Source: Nocardia crassostreae (GTDB lineage: Bacteria > Actinomycetota > Actinomycetes > Mycobacteriales > Mycobacteriaceae). From it: DNA of 57,260 nucleotides. The stretch covers positions 1 to 57,260 of the forward strand of contig NZ_BDCH01000045.1 in assembly GCF_001613405.1 (NCBI RefSeq). Reading direction: 5' to 3'. The translations under genes and the position numbers were made by a program. The notes under the pieces are model-generated. The model did no database searches. It was not told where the DNA came from and saw nothing but the letters and a program-made list of their open reading frames with translations. Of this stretch, positions 34,303 to 42,832 are shown one piece after another (the stretch's first letter is position 1; each line of letters begins with the position of its first letter).

Positions 34303-35256
34303 ATGACCCGGACCCTGCCCGCCGGGCTCACCGTCACGGTGCGGGTTCCGGCGTCCAGCGCCAATCTGGGTCCGGGATTCGATTCCCTCGGAATCGCTTT
34401 GGGGCTCTACGACGAGATTGTGGTGTCCACCACGGACTCCGGGCTCACCATCAAGGTCGAGGGGGAGGGCGCCGACGATGTGCCCTGGGGCCCTTCGCAT
34501 CTGGTGGTGCGCGCCATAGAGCGCGGATTACAGGCTGCGGGCGTCTGGGCGGACGGCCTGGATGTGGTGTGCCGCAATGTGATTCCGCACTCCCGGGGAC
34601 TCGGTTCGTCGGCTTCGGCGGTGGTCGGCGGTTTGGCCGCCGGACGCGGCCTGGCCGGGAAGTTCGACCCGGAACTCGCCTACGGCGATGACGTCATGGT
34701 GCAGCTGGCCTCGGAATTCGAGGGGCATCCCGACAATGCGTCGGCGAGCATCCTGGGTGGAATTGTGGTGTCCTGGACGGAAACCGACCGCCCCGCCGAG
34801 GTGAACGGCGCGTCGGATCACCACCTGCGCGCCTATCACGCGGTGCGCTTGGACCCGCATTCCTCGCTGCGCCCCGTGGTGCTCATTCCCGAAGAGCGTT
34901 CGTCCACCGCGCACACCCGCGGCCTGCTCCCGGAGATGGTTCCGCACACCGACGCGGCCTTCAATGCCAGCCGCTCGGCGCTGGCGGTAGTCGCCTTGAC
35001 GCAGCGCCCTGACCTGCTGCTCCCCGCCACGGCGGACCGGCTACACCAGGGCTACCGCGCCTCGGCGCTGCCGCTCACCACGAAATGGATCGAACGACTG
35101 CGCGCCGCGGGCATCGCCGCGACCGTGTCGGGCGCCGGTCCCACCGTACTGGCCCTCGGGACCAGCGAATTTCCCGAAGAACTGCGTGAACTCGCCGTCG
35201 CGGACGGACTCCGCGTGATCGAACCCGGCATTGCCGACGGCGTATTGGTGGATTGA
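34303..35256 (+). CDS. thrB: Homoserine kinase
   Basis: A 317-residue GHMP kinase giving O-phosphohomoserine. The N-terminal motif VPASSANLGPGFDSLGIALG, the ATP loop SRGLGSSASAVVGGLAAG and the C-terminal VSGAGPTVLALG are all present. The start is not certain: ATG 34303 is used, but an in-frame TTG at 34279, three bases after the thrC stop, would add eight residues. Last gene of the amino-acid operon; rho follows after a long leader. Confidence 0.95.
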   Translation: MTRTLPAGLTVTVRVPASSANLGPGFDSLGIALGLYDEIVVSTTDSGLTIKVEGEGADDVPWGPSHLVVRAIERGLQAAGVWADGLDVVCRNVIPHSRGLGSSASAVVGGLAAGRGLAGKFDPELAYGDDVMVQLASEFEGHPDNASASILGGIVVSWTETDRPAEVNGASDHHLRAYHAVRLDPHSSLRPVVLIPEERSSTAHTRGLLPEMVPHTDAAFNASRSALAVVALTQRPDLLLPATADRLHQGYRASALPLTTKWIERLRAAGIAATVSGAGPTVLALGTSEFPEELRELAVADGLRVIEPGIADGVLVD

Positions 35257-35269
35257 CAGCGCGCCTGCC

Positions 35270-35581
35270 TTGCCGATGTACAGGTCGGGAGCTATCCTGA
35301 GCGAGTCCGTACATCGTGCGCGTCAGACGCCGGTGCTTCATCAGGGCAAATCGCTCCAGAGGCTCCTTGCTCAGGCTCGAGGCTTGAGGCTCGAAACTTG
35401 GGGGTAGCCAGTCAACTGGAATGATCTCTCCCACCTTTTCACTCGGTGGCGAAGCCCACGCGGTGGCGAAACCGCCGAACCGGCGGGACAGGCGATACGG
35501 CATCCGAATCCGGCAGGAGACCGGATTGCAGGAGGAACCCTCGAACAGGCACACGGCAGTCGAGGGAAGGAAAGGATTTCC
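35270..35581 (+). promoter_or_regulatory. rho promoter and long structured leader
   Basis: TTGCCG (35270-35275) and TATCCT (35293-35298), 17 bases apart, form a good promoter, giving a leader of about 275 bases. The leader contains near-tandem GAGGCTCGA/GAGGCTTGA units at about 35373-35396. Small hairpins follow: CCAGT/ACTGG (35408-35419), CCACC/GGTGG (35431-35449) and a GC-rich one near 35470-35488. A long untranslated leader suits autogenous control of Rho, as known in E. coli; here that is inference. Confidence 0.55.
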
Positions 35582-37654
35582 GTGACAGATACGGACCTGC
35601 TCGCGACACCTGGGGTGGAAAGTGATTCGCCTTCCCAAGGCCGCGAAAGTGACTCCGGACAGATTTCGAAGATGAGCGAACAAACTGACGTCGCACGATC
35701 GGGGCTGACTGGAATGTTGTTGCCGCAGTTGCGTGCGCTTGCGGGAGAGCTCGGTATCCGAGGCACTTCCGGGATGCGTAAGGGTGATCTCATCGCCGCC
35801 ATCAAGGAGAACCAGTCCGGCGGTGCCAAGGCGACCGCCGCGGGCACCAAGCCCACGCGGAACGCGAACGAGGCCAAGGCCGGAAAGGCCGCCAAGGCCG
35901 AGACCGCGCCGACCGGTGGGGAGTCCGCGTCGGCCAAGGCCGATGCTCCGGCGAAGACCGAGGCGCCGGTCAAGAACGAGACCGCGGCCGCCAAGAGCGA
36001 GGCCGCGCCCGCGAAGACCGAGGCCGTGGCCAAGACCGCGCAGCCGACCTTCGAGAATCGCGAAAACACCGCCGAGACGCGCGAATCCAAGCGCGACGAC
36101 GCCGCCGAGGGTGCGCGCGCCGAGGGCGGCGAGGACAGCCGCGAGGGTGGCCAGCGTGGCCGCGGACGGCAGCGCCGGGGCCGCGAGCAGCGGGCCGCCG
36201 CCGCGACTGCCAACGCCGAGGGCTCGGCCGAGACCGGCGAGTCGAAGACCGAGCAGGAGGGCGGCGAACGCCGTCGCGACCGCAACGACCGCCAGCAGGG
36301 CGAGCGTGGTCAGCAGGGCGGCCGCCAGCAGAACGGCGGCGGCAACCAGCAGAACCAGAACGGCACTGCGCGTCGCGACGACCGCAACGACGACGAGGAA
36401 GGCGGCCGCGGCCGCCGGGGCCGTCGCTTCCGTGAGCGTCGCCGCGGCCGGGACCGCGAGGGCGGCGCCACCGGTGGCGAGGCCCGCGAGCTGGAGATCC
36501 GCGAGGACGACGTCCTGCAGCCGGTCGCCGGTATTCTCGACGTGCTCGACAACTACGCGTTCGTCCGCACCTCCGGCTACCTGGCCGGGCCGAACGACGT
36601 GTACGTGTCGATGAACCTGGTGCGCAAGAACGGCCTGCGCCGCGGTGACGCCATCACCGGTGCGGTCCGCGCGCCGCGCGAGGGCGATCAGTCCAACCAG
36701 CGCCAGAAGTTCGATCCGCTGGTGCGGCTGGACACCGTCAATGGCTCGGATGTCGAATCCGCCAAGCGCCGACCGGAATTCAGCAAGCTCACGCCGCTGT
36801 ACCCGAATCAGCGCCTGCGGCTGGAGACCCAGCCCAACAAGCTGACCACGCGCATCATCGACCTGATCATGCCGATCGGCAAGGGTCAGCGCGCGCTGAC
36901 CGTGTCCCCGCCCAAGGCGGGTAAGACCACGATCATGCAGGACATCGCCAATGCGATCGCCACCAACAACCCCGAGTGCTACCTCATGGTTGTGCTGGTC
37001 GACGAGCGTCCGGAAGAAGTGACCGATATGCAGCGCTCGGTGCGCGGCGAGGTCATCGCCTCCACGTTCGACCGGCCGCCGAGCGATCACACCTCGGTCG
37101 CCGAGCTCGCCATCGAGCGGGCCAAGCGTCTGGTGGAGATGGGCCAGGACGTCGTCGTGCTGCTCGACTCGATCACCCGACTGGGTCGCGCGTACAACAA
37201 CTCGTCCCCGGCGTCGGGCCGAATCCTTTCCGGTGGTGTGGATTCCACCGCGCTGTACCCGCCCAAGCGGTTCCTCGGCGCGGCCCGCAATATCGAGAAC
37301 GGCGGCTCGCTCACGATCATCGCCACCGCGATGGTCGAGACCGGCTCCACCGGTGACACGGTCATCTTCGAGGAGTTCAAGGGCACGGGTAATGCCGAGC
37401 TCAAGCTCGATCGCAAGATCGCCGAGCGCCGCGTGTTCCCGGCGGTCGACGTCAACCCGTCCGGCACTCGCCGCGACGACTTGCTGATGTCGCCGGACGA
37501 GGCGGCGGTGCTGCACAAGCTGCGGCGCGTGCTGTCCGGTCTGGACTCGCATCAGGCCATCGACCTGCTCGTGGATCGACTCAAGAAGACCAAGAGCAAT
37601 GTCGAATTCCTGATGACGGTCTCCAAGACCGCACCGGGTGCGCTCGACGAATGA
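35582..37654 (+). CDS. rho: Transcription termination factor Rho
   Basis: A 690-residue hexameric RNA helicase, far longer than the 419 residues of E. coli Rho. A Rho_N helix domain lies at about residues 41-78. An Ala/Lys/Glu-rich stretch to about 165 and an Arg/Gly/Gln/Asn-rich basic stretch to about 300 (with GGRQQNGGGNQQNQNG) follow, typical of actinomycete Rho and probably RNA-binding. The cold-shock-like primary site, the P-loop PPKAGKTTIMQDI, VDERPEEVTDM and DSITRLGRAYN come next. GGAAAGGA precedes the GTG start. Confidence 0.97.
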   Translation: MTDTDLLATPGVESDSPSQGRESDSGQISKMSEQTDVARSGLTGMLLPQLRALAGELGIRGTSGMRKGDLIAAIKENQSGGAKATAAGTKPTRNANEAKAGKAAKAETAPTGGESASAKADAPAKTEAPVKNETAAAKSEAAPAKTEAVAKTAQPTFENRENTAETRESKRDDAAEGARAEGGEDSREGGQRGRGRQRRGREQRAAAATANAEGSAETGESKTEQEGGERRRDRNDRQQGERGQQGGRQQNGGGNQQNQNGTARRDDRNDDEEGGRGRRGRRFRERRRGRDREGGATGGEARELEIREDDVLQPVAGILDVLDNYAFVRTSGYLAGPNDVYVSMNLVRKNGLRRGDAITGAVRAPREGDQSNQRQKFDPLVRLDTVNGSDVESAKRRPEFSKLTPLYPNQRLRLETQPNKLTTRIIDLIMPIGKGQRALTVSPPKAGKTTIMQDIANAIATNNPECYLMVVLVDERPEEVTDMQRSVRGEVIASTFDRPPSDHTSVAELAIERAKRLVEMGQDVVVLLDSITRLGRAYNNSSPASGRILSGGVDSTALYPPKRFLGAARNIENGGSLTIIATAMVETGSTGDTVIFEEFKGTGNAELKLDRKIAERRVFPAVDVNPSGTRRDDLLMSPDEAAVLHKLRRVLSGLDSHQAIDLLVDRLKKTKSNVEFLMTVSKTAPGALDE

Positions 37655-37675
37655 GCTTGACTCACAAATGAATCA

Positions 37676-37711
37676 ATGACTTCGGCCCCGCTCCGGCGGG
37701 GCCGAAGTCAT
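37676..37711. terminator. Bidirectional terminator after rho
   Basis: A perfect 16-base inverted repeat (37676-37691 with 37696-37711) closes on TCCG. It includes the stop codon of the convergent membrane protein gene. Confidence 0.88.
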
Positions 37712-38055
37712 ATCTGGACCGGGCGCGGGCTGAAGAAGAGCAGGCCGATCAGGGCGGCGCCGCAGACCATGGCCGCCACGATGGTCGCGGTCACGACGCC
37801 CGGCCCAACACCGGGCGTCGTGATCGCTGTGTAGGTGAGTGTGCCGTCCCCGGGCGGTGGGACAGGGTTCGGGACAAGGGGTCCCACCGCATTTCCGGAC
37901 TCCCCGGGAGCCAGACACCAGCCCAGCACCACCATCAGACTCAGCATTCCCAGGACCACCCCCGCGACGAACTCCGCACGCTGCCTACTCGCCCTCCCGG
38001 CTTCGGCATGCGCAGCGGGGACTCGCGTCCCGTTCGTCGCATCCTTCCTGGTCAC
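37708..38055 (-). CDS. Small two-helix membrane protein
   Basis: A 115-residue protein with a charged N-terminal tail (TRKDATNGTRVPAAHAEAGR), one hydrophobic helix (VLGMLSLMVVLGW), a Pro/Gly-rich loop (NPVPPPGDGTLTYT) and a second helix (VTATIVAAMVCGAALIGLL). GTG 38055 is preferred, as GGAAGGA stands five bases upstream; an earlier in-frame start at 38088 has no such site. No family is recognised. Its stop lies inside the rho terminator. Confidence 0.6.
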   Translation of the reverse strand: MTRKDATNGTRVPAAHAEAGRASRQRAEFVAGVVLGMLSLMVVLGWCLAPGESGNAVGPLVPNPVPPPGDGTLTYTAITTPGVGPGVVTATIVAAMVCGAALIGLLFFSPRPVQI

Positions 38056-38094
38056 AGCTGTCCTTCCGGTAGATATCAGGGCTCTCACCTGGGC

Positions 38095-38142
38095 GCTACT
38101 CTATGAACACTGCTGTTCGCATTCCTGAGTAGCGTGCTACTC
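38095..38142. promoter_or_regulatory. Cluster of palindromes upstream of the small membrane protein gene
   Basis: GAGTAGCGTGCTACTC (38127-38142) is a 16-base palindrome. Its half GCTACTC recurs at 38095-38101. Between them GAACACTGCTGTTC (38105-38118) forms a second palindrome. The cluster lies 40-90 bases before GTG 38055, in the 367-base gap to rpmE. Binding by one or two dimeric regulators is possible. The rest of the gap (38143-38320) shows no gene. Confidence 0.4.
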
Positions 38143-38331
38143 GACTTCCAGCGTGGCTCGAGCCCGGAGAATATGCGTGCCCGTAGTTTCTTGGGGGACC
38201 GCACGGGGCAAAACCGACCAATCCCATCTTTCCGGGCGGTGGGCATCCCGCACAACCACCGTGAGAAGTACTCTCGGTCAGGGTCGGGGGTCAGGGTGAG
38301 GGCCGGGGAATAAGGGGTGCGGGGCAGCGCT

Positions 38332-38337
38332 TATACT
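38332..38337 (+). promoter_or_regulatory. Probable rpmE -10 element
   Basis: TATACT, preceded by GCT, lies 86 bases before the rpmE start. No good -35 is visible at the usual distance. Confidence 0.45.
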
Positions 38338-38422
38338 GGTCCGTCGGCAACCATGCCTAAGTCGGTTCCGGTTCACGTCATCAGATCCATCAGGCGACCC
38401 GGGGCCATTCGAAAGGACACCC

Positions 38423-38644
38423 ATGAAGGCAAGAATTCACCCCACGTACGTGGACACCACGGTCGTGTGCGGCTGCGGCAACACCTTCCAGACCAAGAGC
38501 ACCAAGGAGTCCGGCCAGATCACGGTCGAGGTTTGCTCCCAGTGCCACCCGTTCTACACGGGCAAGCAGAAGATTCTGGACACCGGTGGCCGCGTGGCTC
38601 GCTTCGAGGCCCGCTACGGCAAGCGCACCAAGGCTGCCAAGTAG
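38423..38644 (+). CDS. rpmE: 50S ribosomal protein bL31, zinc-binding form
   Basis: A 73-residue ribosomal protein. The start MKARIHPTYVDTTVVC, the CGCG site and the CSQCHPFYTGKQK box show the zinc-binding (C+) type, in contrast to zinc-free paralogues used under zinc limitation. The basic tail YGKRTKAAK contacts rRNA. AAAGGA precedes the ATG. It follows rho as in mycobacteria and has its own promoter and terminator. Confidence 0.97.
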   Translation: MKARIHPTYVDTTVVCGCGNTFQTKSTKESGQITVEVCSQCHPFYTGKQKILDTGGRVARFEARYGKRTKAAK

Positions 38645-38654
38645 CTACCCCGCC

Positions 38655-38688
38655 GACGCCCGTCCTGCATTCATGCAGGCCGGGCGTC
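38655..38688 (+). terminator. Hairpin terminator after rpmE
   Basis: GACGCCCG (38655-38662) pairs with CGGGCGTC (38681-38688), and inside it CCTGCAT pairs with ATGCAGG. A short T-rich stretch follows. Confidence 0.75.
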
Positions 38689-38743
38689 TGTGCGTTTGCA
38701 GGGAAGCTATCTTGATCCAAGCCTGAACAAAGGAGCACTCGCG

Positions 38744-39826
38744 ATGGCCGACAAGTCTGCGGCCCCGTCCGCGATCGACGACATCCTCGCCGAATACGCC
38801 GGGCTGGAATCCCAGCTGGCGGATCCGGCGCTGCACAACGATCCGGGCGCGGCCCGGCGCGTGGGCAAGCGGTTCGCCGAACTCGGACCCGTGATGTCCA
38901 CCTACAACAAGCTCACCAGCGCGCGCGACGATCTCGCGGCCGCCGAGGAACTCGCGGCCGACGACGCGTCCTTCGCCGCCGAGGTCCCGGCGCTGCGGGA
39001 ACAGGTCGAGGAGCTCGACAAGGCGCTCACCGATCTGCTCGCCCCGCGCGATCCGCACGACTCCGACGATGTCGTGCTCGAGGTGAAATCCGGTGAGGGC
39101 GGCGAGGAATCGGCGCTTTTCGCGGCCGATCTGGCGCGCATGTACATCCGGTACGCGGAACGCCACGGCTGGAAGGTTGAGGTGCTCGGCATCAACTATT
39201 CCGATCTGGACGGCTACAAGGATGCCACCTTCTCCATCCGCAGCAAGGAAGCCAGCCGCGACGGCGTGTGGTCCAAGCTCAAATGGGAGGGCGGCGTGCA
39301 CCGCGTGCAGCGCGTGCCGGTCACCGAATCTCAGGGCCGCATCCACACCTCGGCCGCGGGCGTGCTCGTGTACCCGGAGCCCGACGATGTCGAGGAGGTG
39401 CAGATCGACGAGAAGGATCTGCGCATCGACGTCTACCGCTCTTCCGGCAAGGGCGGTCAGGGCGTCAACACCACCGACTCCGCCGTCCGCATCACCCATC
39501 TGCCCACCGGCATCGTGGTGACCTGCCAGAACGAGCGCTCGCAGCTGCAGAACAAGGCCCGCGCCATGCAGGTCCTCGCCGCGCGCCTGCAGGCCGCCGC
39601 CGAGGAGGCCGCCGAACAGGAAGCCGCCGCGGGGCGCGCCTCGCAGATCCGCACCGTGGACCGCTCCGAGCGCATCCGCACCTACAACTTCCCGGAGAAC
39701 CGCATTGCCGATCACCGCATCGGTTTCAAGGCGCACAACCTGGATTCGGTGCTGGACGGCAACCTCGACGATCTGTTCACCGCGCTCACCGAGGCCGACC
39801 GCGCCGCCCGCCTCGCCGCGGAGTGA
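38744..39826 (+). CDS. prfA: Peptide chain release factor 1
   Basis: A 360-residue class I release factor reading UAA and UAG. The anticodon-like tripeptide PVT occurs in RVPVTESQGRIHTS, marking RF1 rather than RF2. The catalytic GGQ is in SSGKGGQGVNTTDSAVR. The N-terminal helical domain and the C-terminal FPENRIADHRIGFKAHNLD are complete. AAGGAG precedes ATG 38744. Its presence and integrity mean that UAG is read as stop in this cell, which matters for the three genes here with in-frame UAG. prmC, the enzyme that modifies its GGQ, follows. Confidence 0.97.
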   Translation: MADKSAAPSAIDDILAEYAGLESQLADPALHNDPGAARRVGKRFAELGPVMSTYNKLTSARDDLAAAEELAADDASFAAEVPALREQVEELDKALTDLLAPRDPHDSDDVVLEVKSGEGGEESALFAADLARMYIRYAERHGWKVEVLGINYSDLDGYKDATFSIRSKEASRDGVWSKLKWEGGVHRVQRVPVTESQGRIHTSAAGVLVYPEPDDVEEVQIDEKDLRIDVYRSSGKGGQGVNTTDSAVRITHLPTGIVVTCQNERSQLQNKARAMQVLAARLQAAAEEAAEQEAAAGRASQIRTVDRSERIRTYNFPENRIADHRIGFKAHNLDSVLDGNLDDLFTALTEADRAARLAAE

Positions 39827-39930
39827 GCGCGGGTCGTCCGTAAACCGCGAGCCGCCAGGGCAATCGTGGCAAGCTTTCGATGAGGTATGAGCATTCCGTC
39901 GGCACGGTCCTGCAGGAAGGTCGGACAACC

Positions 39931-40809
39931 ATGAGCCGCGCACCGTTGCGCCCAGCGATTCGCGAGGCCACCGACCTGTTGCGGGCCGCGGGGGTGCACA
40001 GCCCGGCCGCCGATGCGGAACACCTTGCGGCACATGTGCTCGGCGTCGACCGCATGCGCTTGGCGCTGGTGCCGCTGGTGACTCCAGACCAGCTGGAGGA
40101 ATTCCGGAAGCTGGTGGCCCGCCGGGCGGAACGCGTTCCGCTGCAACACCTTACGGGCACGGCCGCCATGGGCGAGATCGACTTGGCCGTCGGCCCGGGC
40201 GTATTCATTCCGCGCCCGGAAACCGAGCTGATCTTCGCCTGGGCCCTGGCCCAGCTCGAGGCGATCGGCCACGAACACCAGCCCATCGTGGTCGACCTCT
40301 GCACGGGCTCCGGCGCCCTGGCCCTTGCCATCGCCCACGCCCGCCCGGACGCCCAGGTCCACGCCGTCGAACTCGATCCGGAAGCGCTGTCGTGGGCGAA
40401 ACGCAATGCCCTGCAACTCGCGGAGGAGGGCGACACCCCCATCGACCTCCATCAGGGCGACGTCACCGACTCGGCGATTCTGGAACACCTCAATGGCCGA
40501 GTGGACGTGGTCGTCTCCAATCCGCCGTACATCCCTGCCGATGCTCAACTGGATCCTGAAGTGGCGGAACATGATCCGCATCAGGCGCTGTTCGGTGGGG
40601 CGGATGGGCTGGATGTCATCCGGCCGATGGTCGGGACGATCGGACGCTTGTTGCGGGCGGGGGGCGCGACGGCTGTCGAGCACGATGACACGAATGGGTC
40701 CGGTGTCGCGGCCTTGTTCAACGCTCACGGTGGGTTTGCCGAAGTGATCGAGCACCCTGACCTGGCGGGCAAGCCGCGCTTTGTCGCTGCGCGAAGGATT
40801 GGGGACTAG
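39931..40809 (+). CDS. prmC: Release factor glutamine methyltransferase
   Basis: A 292-residue SAM methyltransferase (HemK). The SAM motif is VDLCTGSGALALAIA, the acidic strand AVELDPEALSWAK, and the catalytic NPPY is in VVSNPPYIPADA. The GVFIPRPETELI motif is specific to PrmC. It methylates the Gln of GGQ in RF1 and RF2. ATG 39931 gives the usual start. In mycobacteria the next gene is sua5; here a 2.5-kb island comes between, beginning seven bases after the stop. Confidence 0.96.
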   Translation: MSRAPLRPAIREATDLLRAAGVHSPAADAEHLAAHVLGVDRMRLALVPLVTPDQLEEFRKLVARRAERVPLQHLTGTAAMGEIDLAVGPGVFIPRPETELIFAWALAQLEAIGHEHQPIVVDLCTGSGALALAIAHARPDAQVHAVELDPEALSWAKRNALQLAEEGDTPIDLHQGDVTDSAILEHLNGRVDVVVSNPPYIPADAQLDPEVAEHDPHQALFGGADGLDVIRPMVGTIGRLLRAGGATAVEHDDTNGSGVAALFNAHGGFAEVIEHPDLAGKPRFVAARRIGD

Positions 40810-40815
40810 GGGTTT

Positions 40816-40923
40816 TCGCGGCCTTGTCGTCGATCCGCTGTGATCAAAAGCTCGGGTTCACACCCTTTCGCGTTGGTTCACACCCTGTATATCGGGTGTG
40901 AACTCACGGGAAGGGGTGTGAAC
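40816..40923. repeat. Left palindromic repeat bounding the sigma/SDR island
   Basis: The outer part (40816-40842, TCGCGGCCTTGTCGTC then ATCCGCTGTG) and GATCAAAAGCTCG (40842-40854) are followed by a 68-base hairpin (40856-40923). The hairpin has two direct copies of GTTCACACCC 20 bases apart, loop TGTATATC, and two inverted copies, again 20 apart; 26 of 30 arm bases match. The same sequences recur in inverted orientation at 43032-43332. Confidence 0.85.
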
Positions 40924-40975
40924 TGGGGGTGGGGGTGAAGGTGGGGACGAGCGTGGGGTCGTTGAAGGAGACTAT

Positions 40976-41872
40976 TCAGGCGATTCGGGGGCCTATCAGG
41001 GTGAAGACTTGGATGCCGTAGGGGGTGAAGTGGGAATCGGTGGTGCGTTTGTAGATGATTACGGCGGGTTGGGTGTTGGCGGTGGTGGGGAGCATTCGCC
41101 ATTCGTTGGGGCGCATGACTCGGGCGGAGAAGAAGGCGATTACGGCGTCACGGCCGGTGAACCAGGTTGGGATGGGGGGCATTTCGAGTTCGACGTCGGC
41201 TCGGAGCAAGGTTGCGAGGGTTTGGGCGTCGGCGCGGGCGAAGGCTTCTACGTAGCTGTCTATGAGGTGGCGCTGGGATTGTTCGTCGGGTTCGGACAGA
41301 TCGTCGGCAACGGGGGCTACGTCGGAGAGGCGGGTGCGGGCGCGGCGTAGGGCGCTGTCTACGGCGGCGGGGGTCATGTCGAGCATGGTGGCGACTTCGG
41401 CTGTGCGGAAGGACAACACGTCGCGGAGGGTGAGGACGGCGCGCTGGCGGGCGGGGAGGAGTTGAAGGGCGGCTATGAAGGCCAGGCGCACACCGGATTT
41501 CGCGGACACGCCGGTGGCGGGGTCGTCGGAGGTGAACATGAGGTCGGGGGCGGGTTGCAGCCAGGGGATGGTTGGGTCGTGGTCGGCGAGAGCTACGCGG
41601 TGGTCGTCCTGCGGGGCGCCCAGGCCGGAGGGGAGGGGGCGGCGCGTGCGGGTTTCGAGGGCGGTCAGGCAGACATTGGTGGCGATTTTGTAGAGCCAGG
41701 TGCGGATCGAGGAGCGGCCCTCGAACCGGTCGAAGGCACCCCAGGCGCGGACGTAGGTTTCCTGCACCAGGTCTTCGGCGTCGTGGATGGAGCCGAGGAT
41801 GCGGTAGCAGTGGGCGAGCAGTTCCGGGCGGAAAGGCTCTGTCCGGGAGGTGAATTCGGCGGTCGAGGGCAT
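40976..41872 (-). CDS. ECF sigma factor with C-terminal NTF2/SnoaL-like domain, probably cut short by UGA
   Basis: A 298-residue sigma factor of the SigJ/TIGR02960 type. Region 2 has HCYRILGSIHDAEDLVQETY and FEGRSSIRTWLYKIATNVC. Region 4 has LQLLPARQRAVLTLRDVLSF, RTAEVATMLDMTPAAVDSAL. The C-terminal NTF2-like domain (LIDSYVEAFARADAQTLATL) replaces a separate anti-sigma factor in this group. After GPRIA a UGA (40978-40976) occurs, but the same frame continues IVSFNDPTLVPTFTPTP to a stop at 40904, as in relatives. So about 24 residues are lost, and the original stop lay inside the palindromic repeat. It follows the SDR on the same strand by 41 bases. Confidence 0.85.
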   Translation of the reverse strand: MPSTAEFTSRTEPFRPELLAHCYRILGSIHDAEDLVQETYVRAWGAFDRFEGRSSIRTWLYKIATNVCLTALETRTRRPLPSGLGAPQDDHRVALADHDPTIPWLQPAPDLMFTSDDPATGVSAKSGVRLAFIAALQLLPARQRAVLTLRDVLSFRTAEVATMLDMTPAAVDSALRRARTRLSDVAPVADDLSEPDEQSQRHLIDSYVEAFARADAQTLATLLRADVELEMPPIPTWFTGRDAVIAFFSARVMRPNEWRMLPTTANTQPAVIIYKRTTDSHFTPYGIQVFTLIGPRIA

Positions 41873-41913
41873 GACGGGCTACTCCTTGGATACGGTCGAG
41901 GATAGGGGAGCGG

Positions 41914-42654
41914 TCAGCCGATCGGCTCGAGTCCGGCCCCGGTGAGCCGGGATTCCGCGGCTGCGCCCGGGTCCGCGACCAACTCCAGAACCGCCTTCGC
42001 CACCTGCTCGGGGGTGAGCAGGGGTTGCAGCCCTTGCTCGAATTCCTCGGGGGTGATGCCTTGGTAGGCGGCATAGGCGGCGACCGCGGCCGCGCCCATA
42101 CCGGTGGCGGGCGTCAGCCACGGAAGCAGCGTGAGGAATCGAATCCCCAGTCCGGCCCGCTCCGATTCAGTGGCCGCATACCCCCGCAGGAACCGAATCG
42201 CCGCCTTGGCGCTGGCATACCCGCCACTGAGCGGTGACCCGCCGATCGCCGCCCCACTCGATATCGAGAGCACCACGCTCCCCGCCGCCAACGGTTCGAG
42301 CAGCGCCGCCTTCGACCATTCGAAGACATGCCGCGTGTCGGCATTCCAGTTGCGACTGAACGATTCCCAGTCCTGCTCCTGCACCGGCGCCATCCGCGGC
42401 GCCGCCCCCGCATTGAGAACGAGCAGATCGGGCCGATGCGTCCGCACCACCTCAGCAGCCACCGCACCGTCCCCCGCATCAGCGACAACCGCCGTGAACC
42501 GCTCCCCGAGCTCATCCCGCACCGCCTGCAACTCCGCCTCCCCCCTGGCAATCCCCACCACATCGCTCCCCGCGGCAACGAGCGCCCCCGCAATCGCCCG
42601 CCCGAATCCCCGGCTAGCGCCCGTAACAACAGCCTTCTCGAACAAGTAGGACAT
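41914..42654 (-). CDS. Short-chain dehydrogenase/reductase
   Basis: A 246-residue SDR. The cofactor motif is VTGASRGFGRAIAG (residues about 9-22), LVLNAGAAPRM takes the NAG position, ISSGAAIGGSPLSGGYASAK holds the catalytic Ser and YxxxK. GGGAGAGG precedes ATG 42654. It is the upstream partner of the sigma factor within the inverted-repeat-bounded island, so both probably share one promoter in the region before 42674. Substrate unknown. Confidence 0.88.
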   Translation of the reverse strand: MSYLFEKAVVTGASRGFGRAIAGALVAAGSDVVGIARGEAELQAVRDELGERFTAVVADAGDGAVAAEVVRTHRPDLLVLNAGAAPRMAPVQEQDWESFSRNWNADTRHVFEWSKAALLEPLAAGSVVLSISSGAAIGGSPLSGGYASAKAAIRFLRGYAATESERAGLGIRFLTLLPWLTPATGMGAAAVAAYAAYQGITPEEFEQGLQPLLTPEQVAKAVLELVADPGAAAESRLTGAGLEPIG

Positions 42655-42832
42655 CGACCTCTCCCAACATGAGTGCAATTCCGGTCGAAATGGAGACCAA
42701 CCCCACGCCCAAAATCCGTCGCTCACCCCAAACTTGATTCCTGCACACCACGTCCCAGGTCGCCGCGCTCGGGCGCGCCAGCGCCCCGGCGCCCTGCGGA
42801 TGCCGTTTCGCCCCAGACAGCATCCGTGCTTC

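Noticed and set aside
38105..38118. LexA/SOS box
   Set aside because: GAACACTGCTGTTC has six bases between GAAC and GTTC; the actinobacterial box has four.
40878..41102. Small His/Pro-rich open frame on the minus strand
   Set aside because: It overlaps the sigma factor 3' end and the repeat in another frame, and its composition is an artefact of GC-rich repeats.
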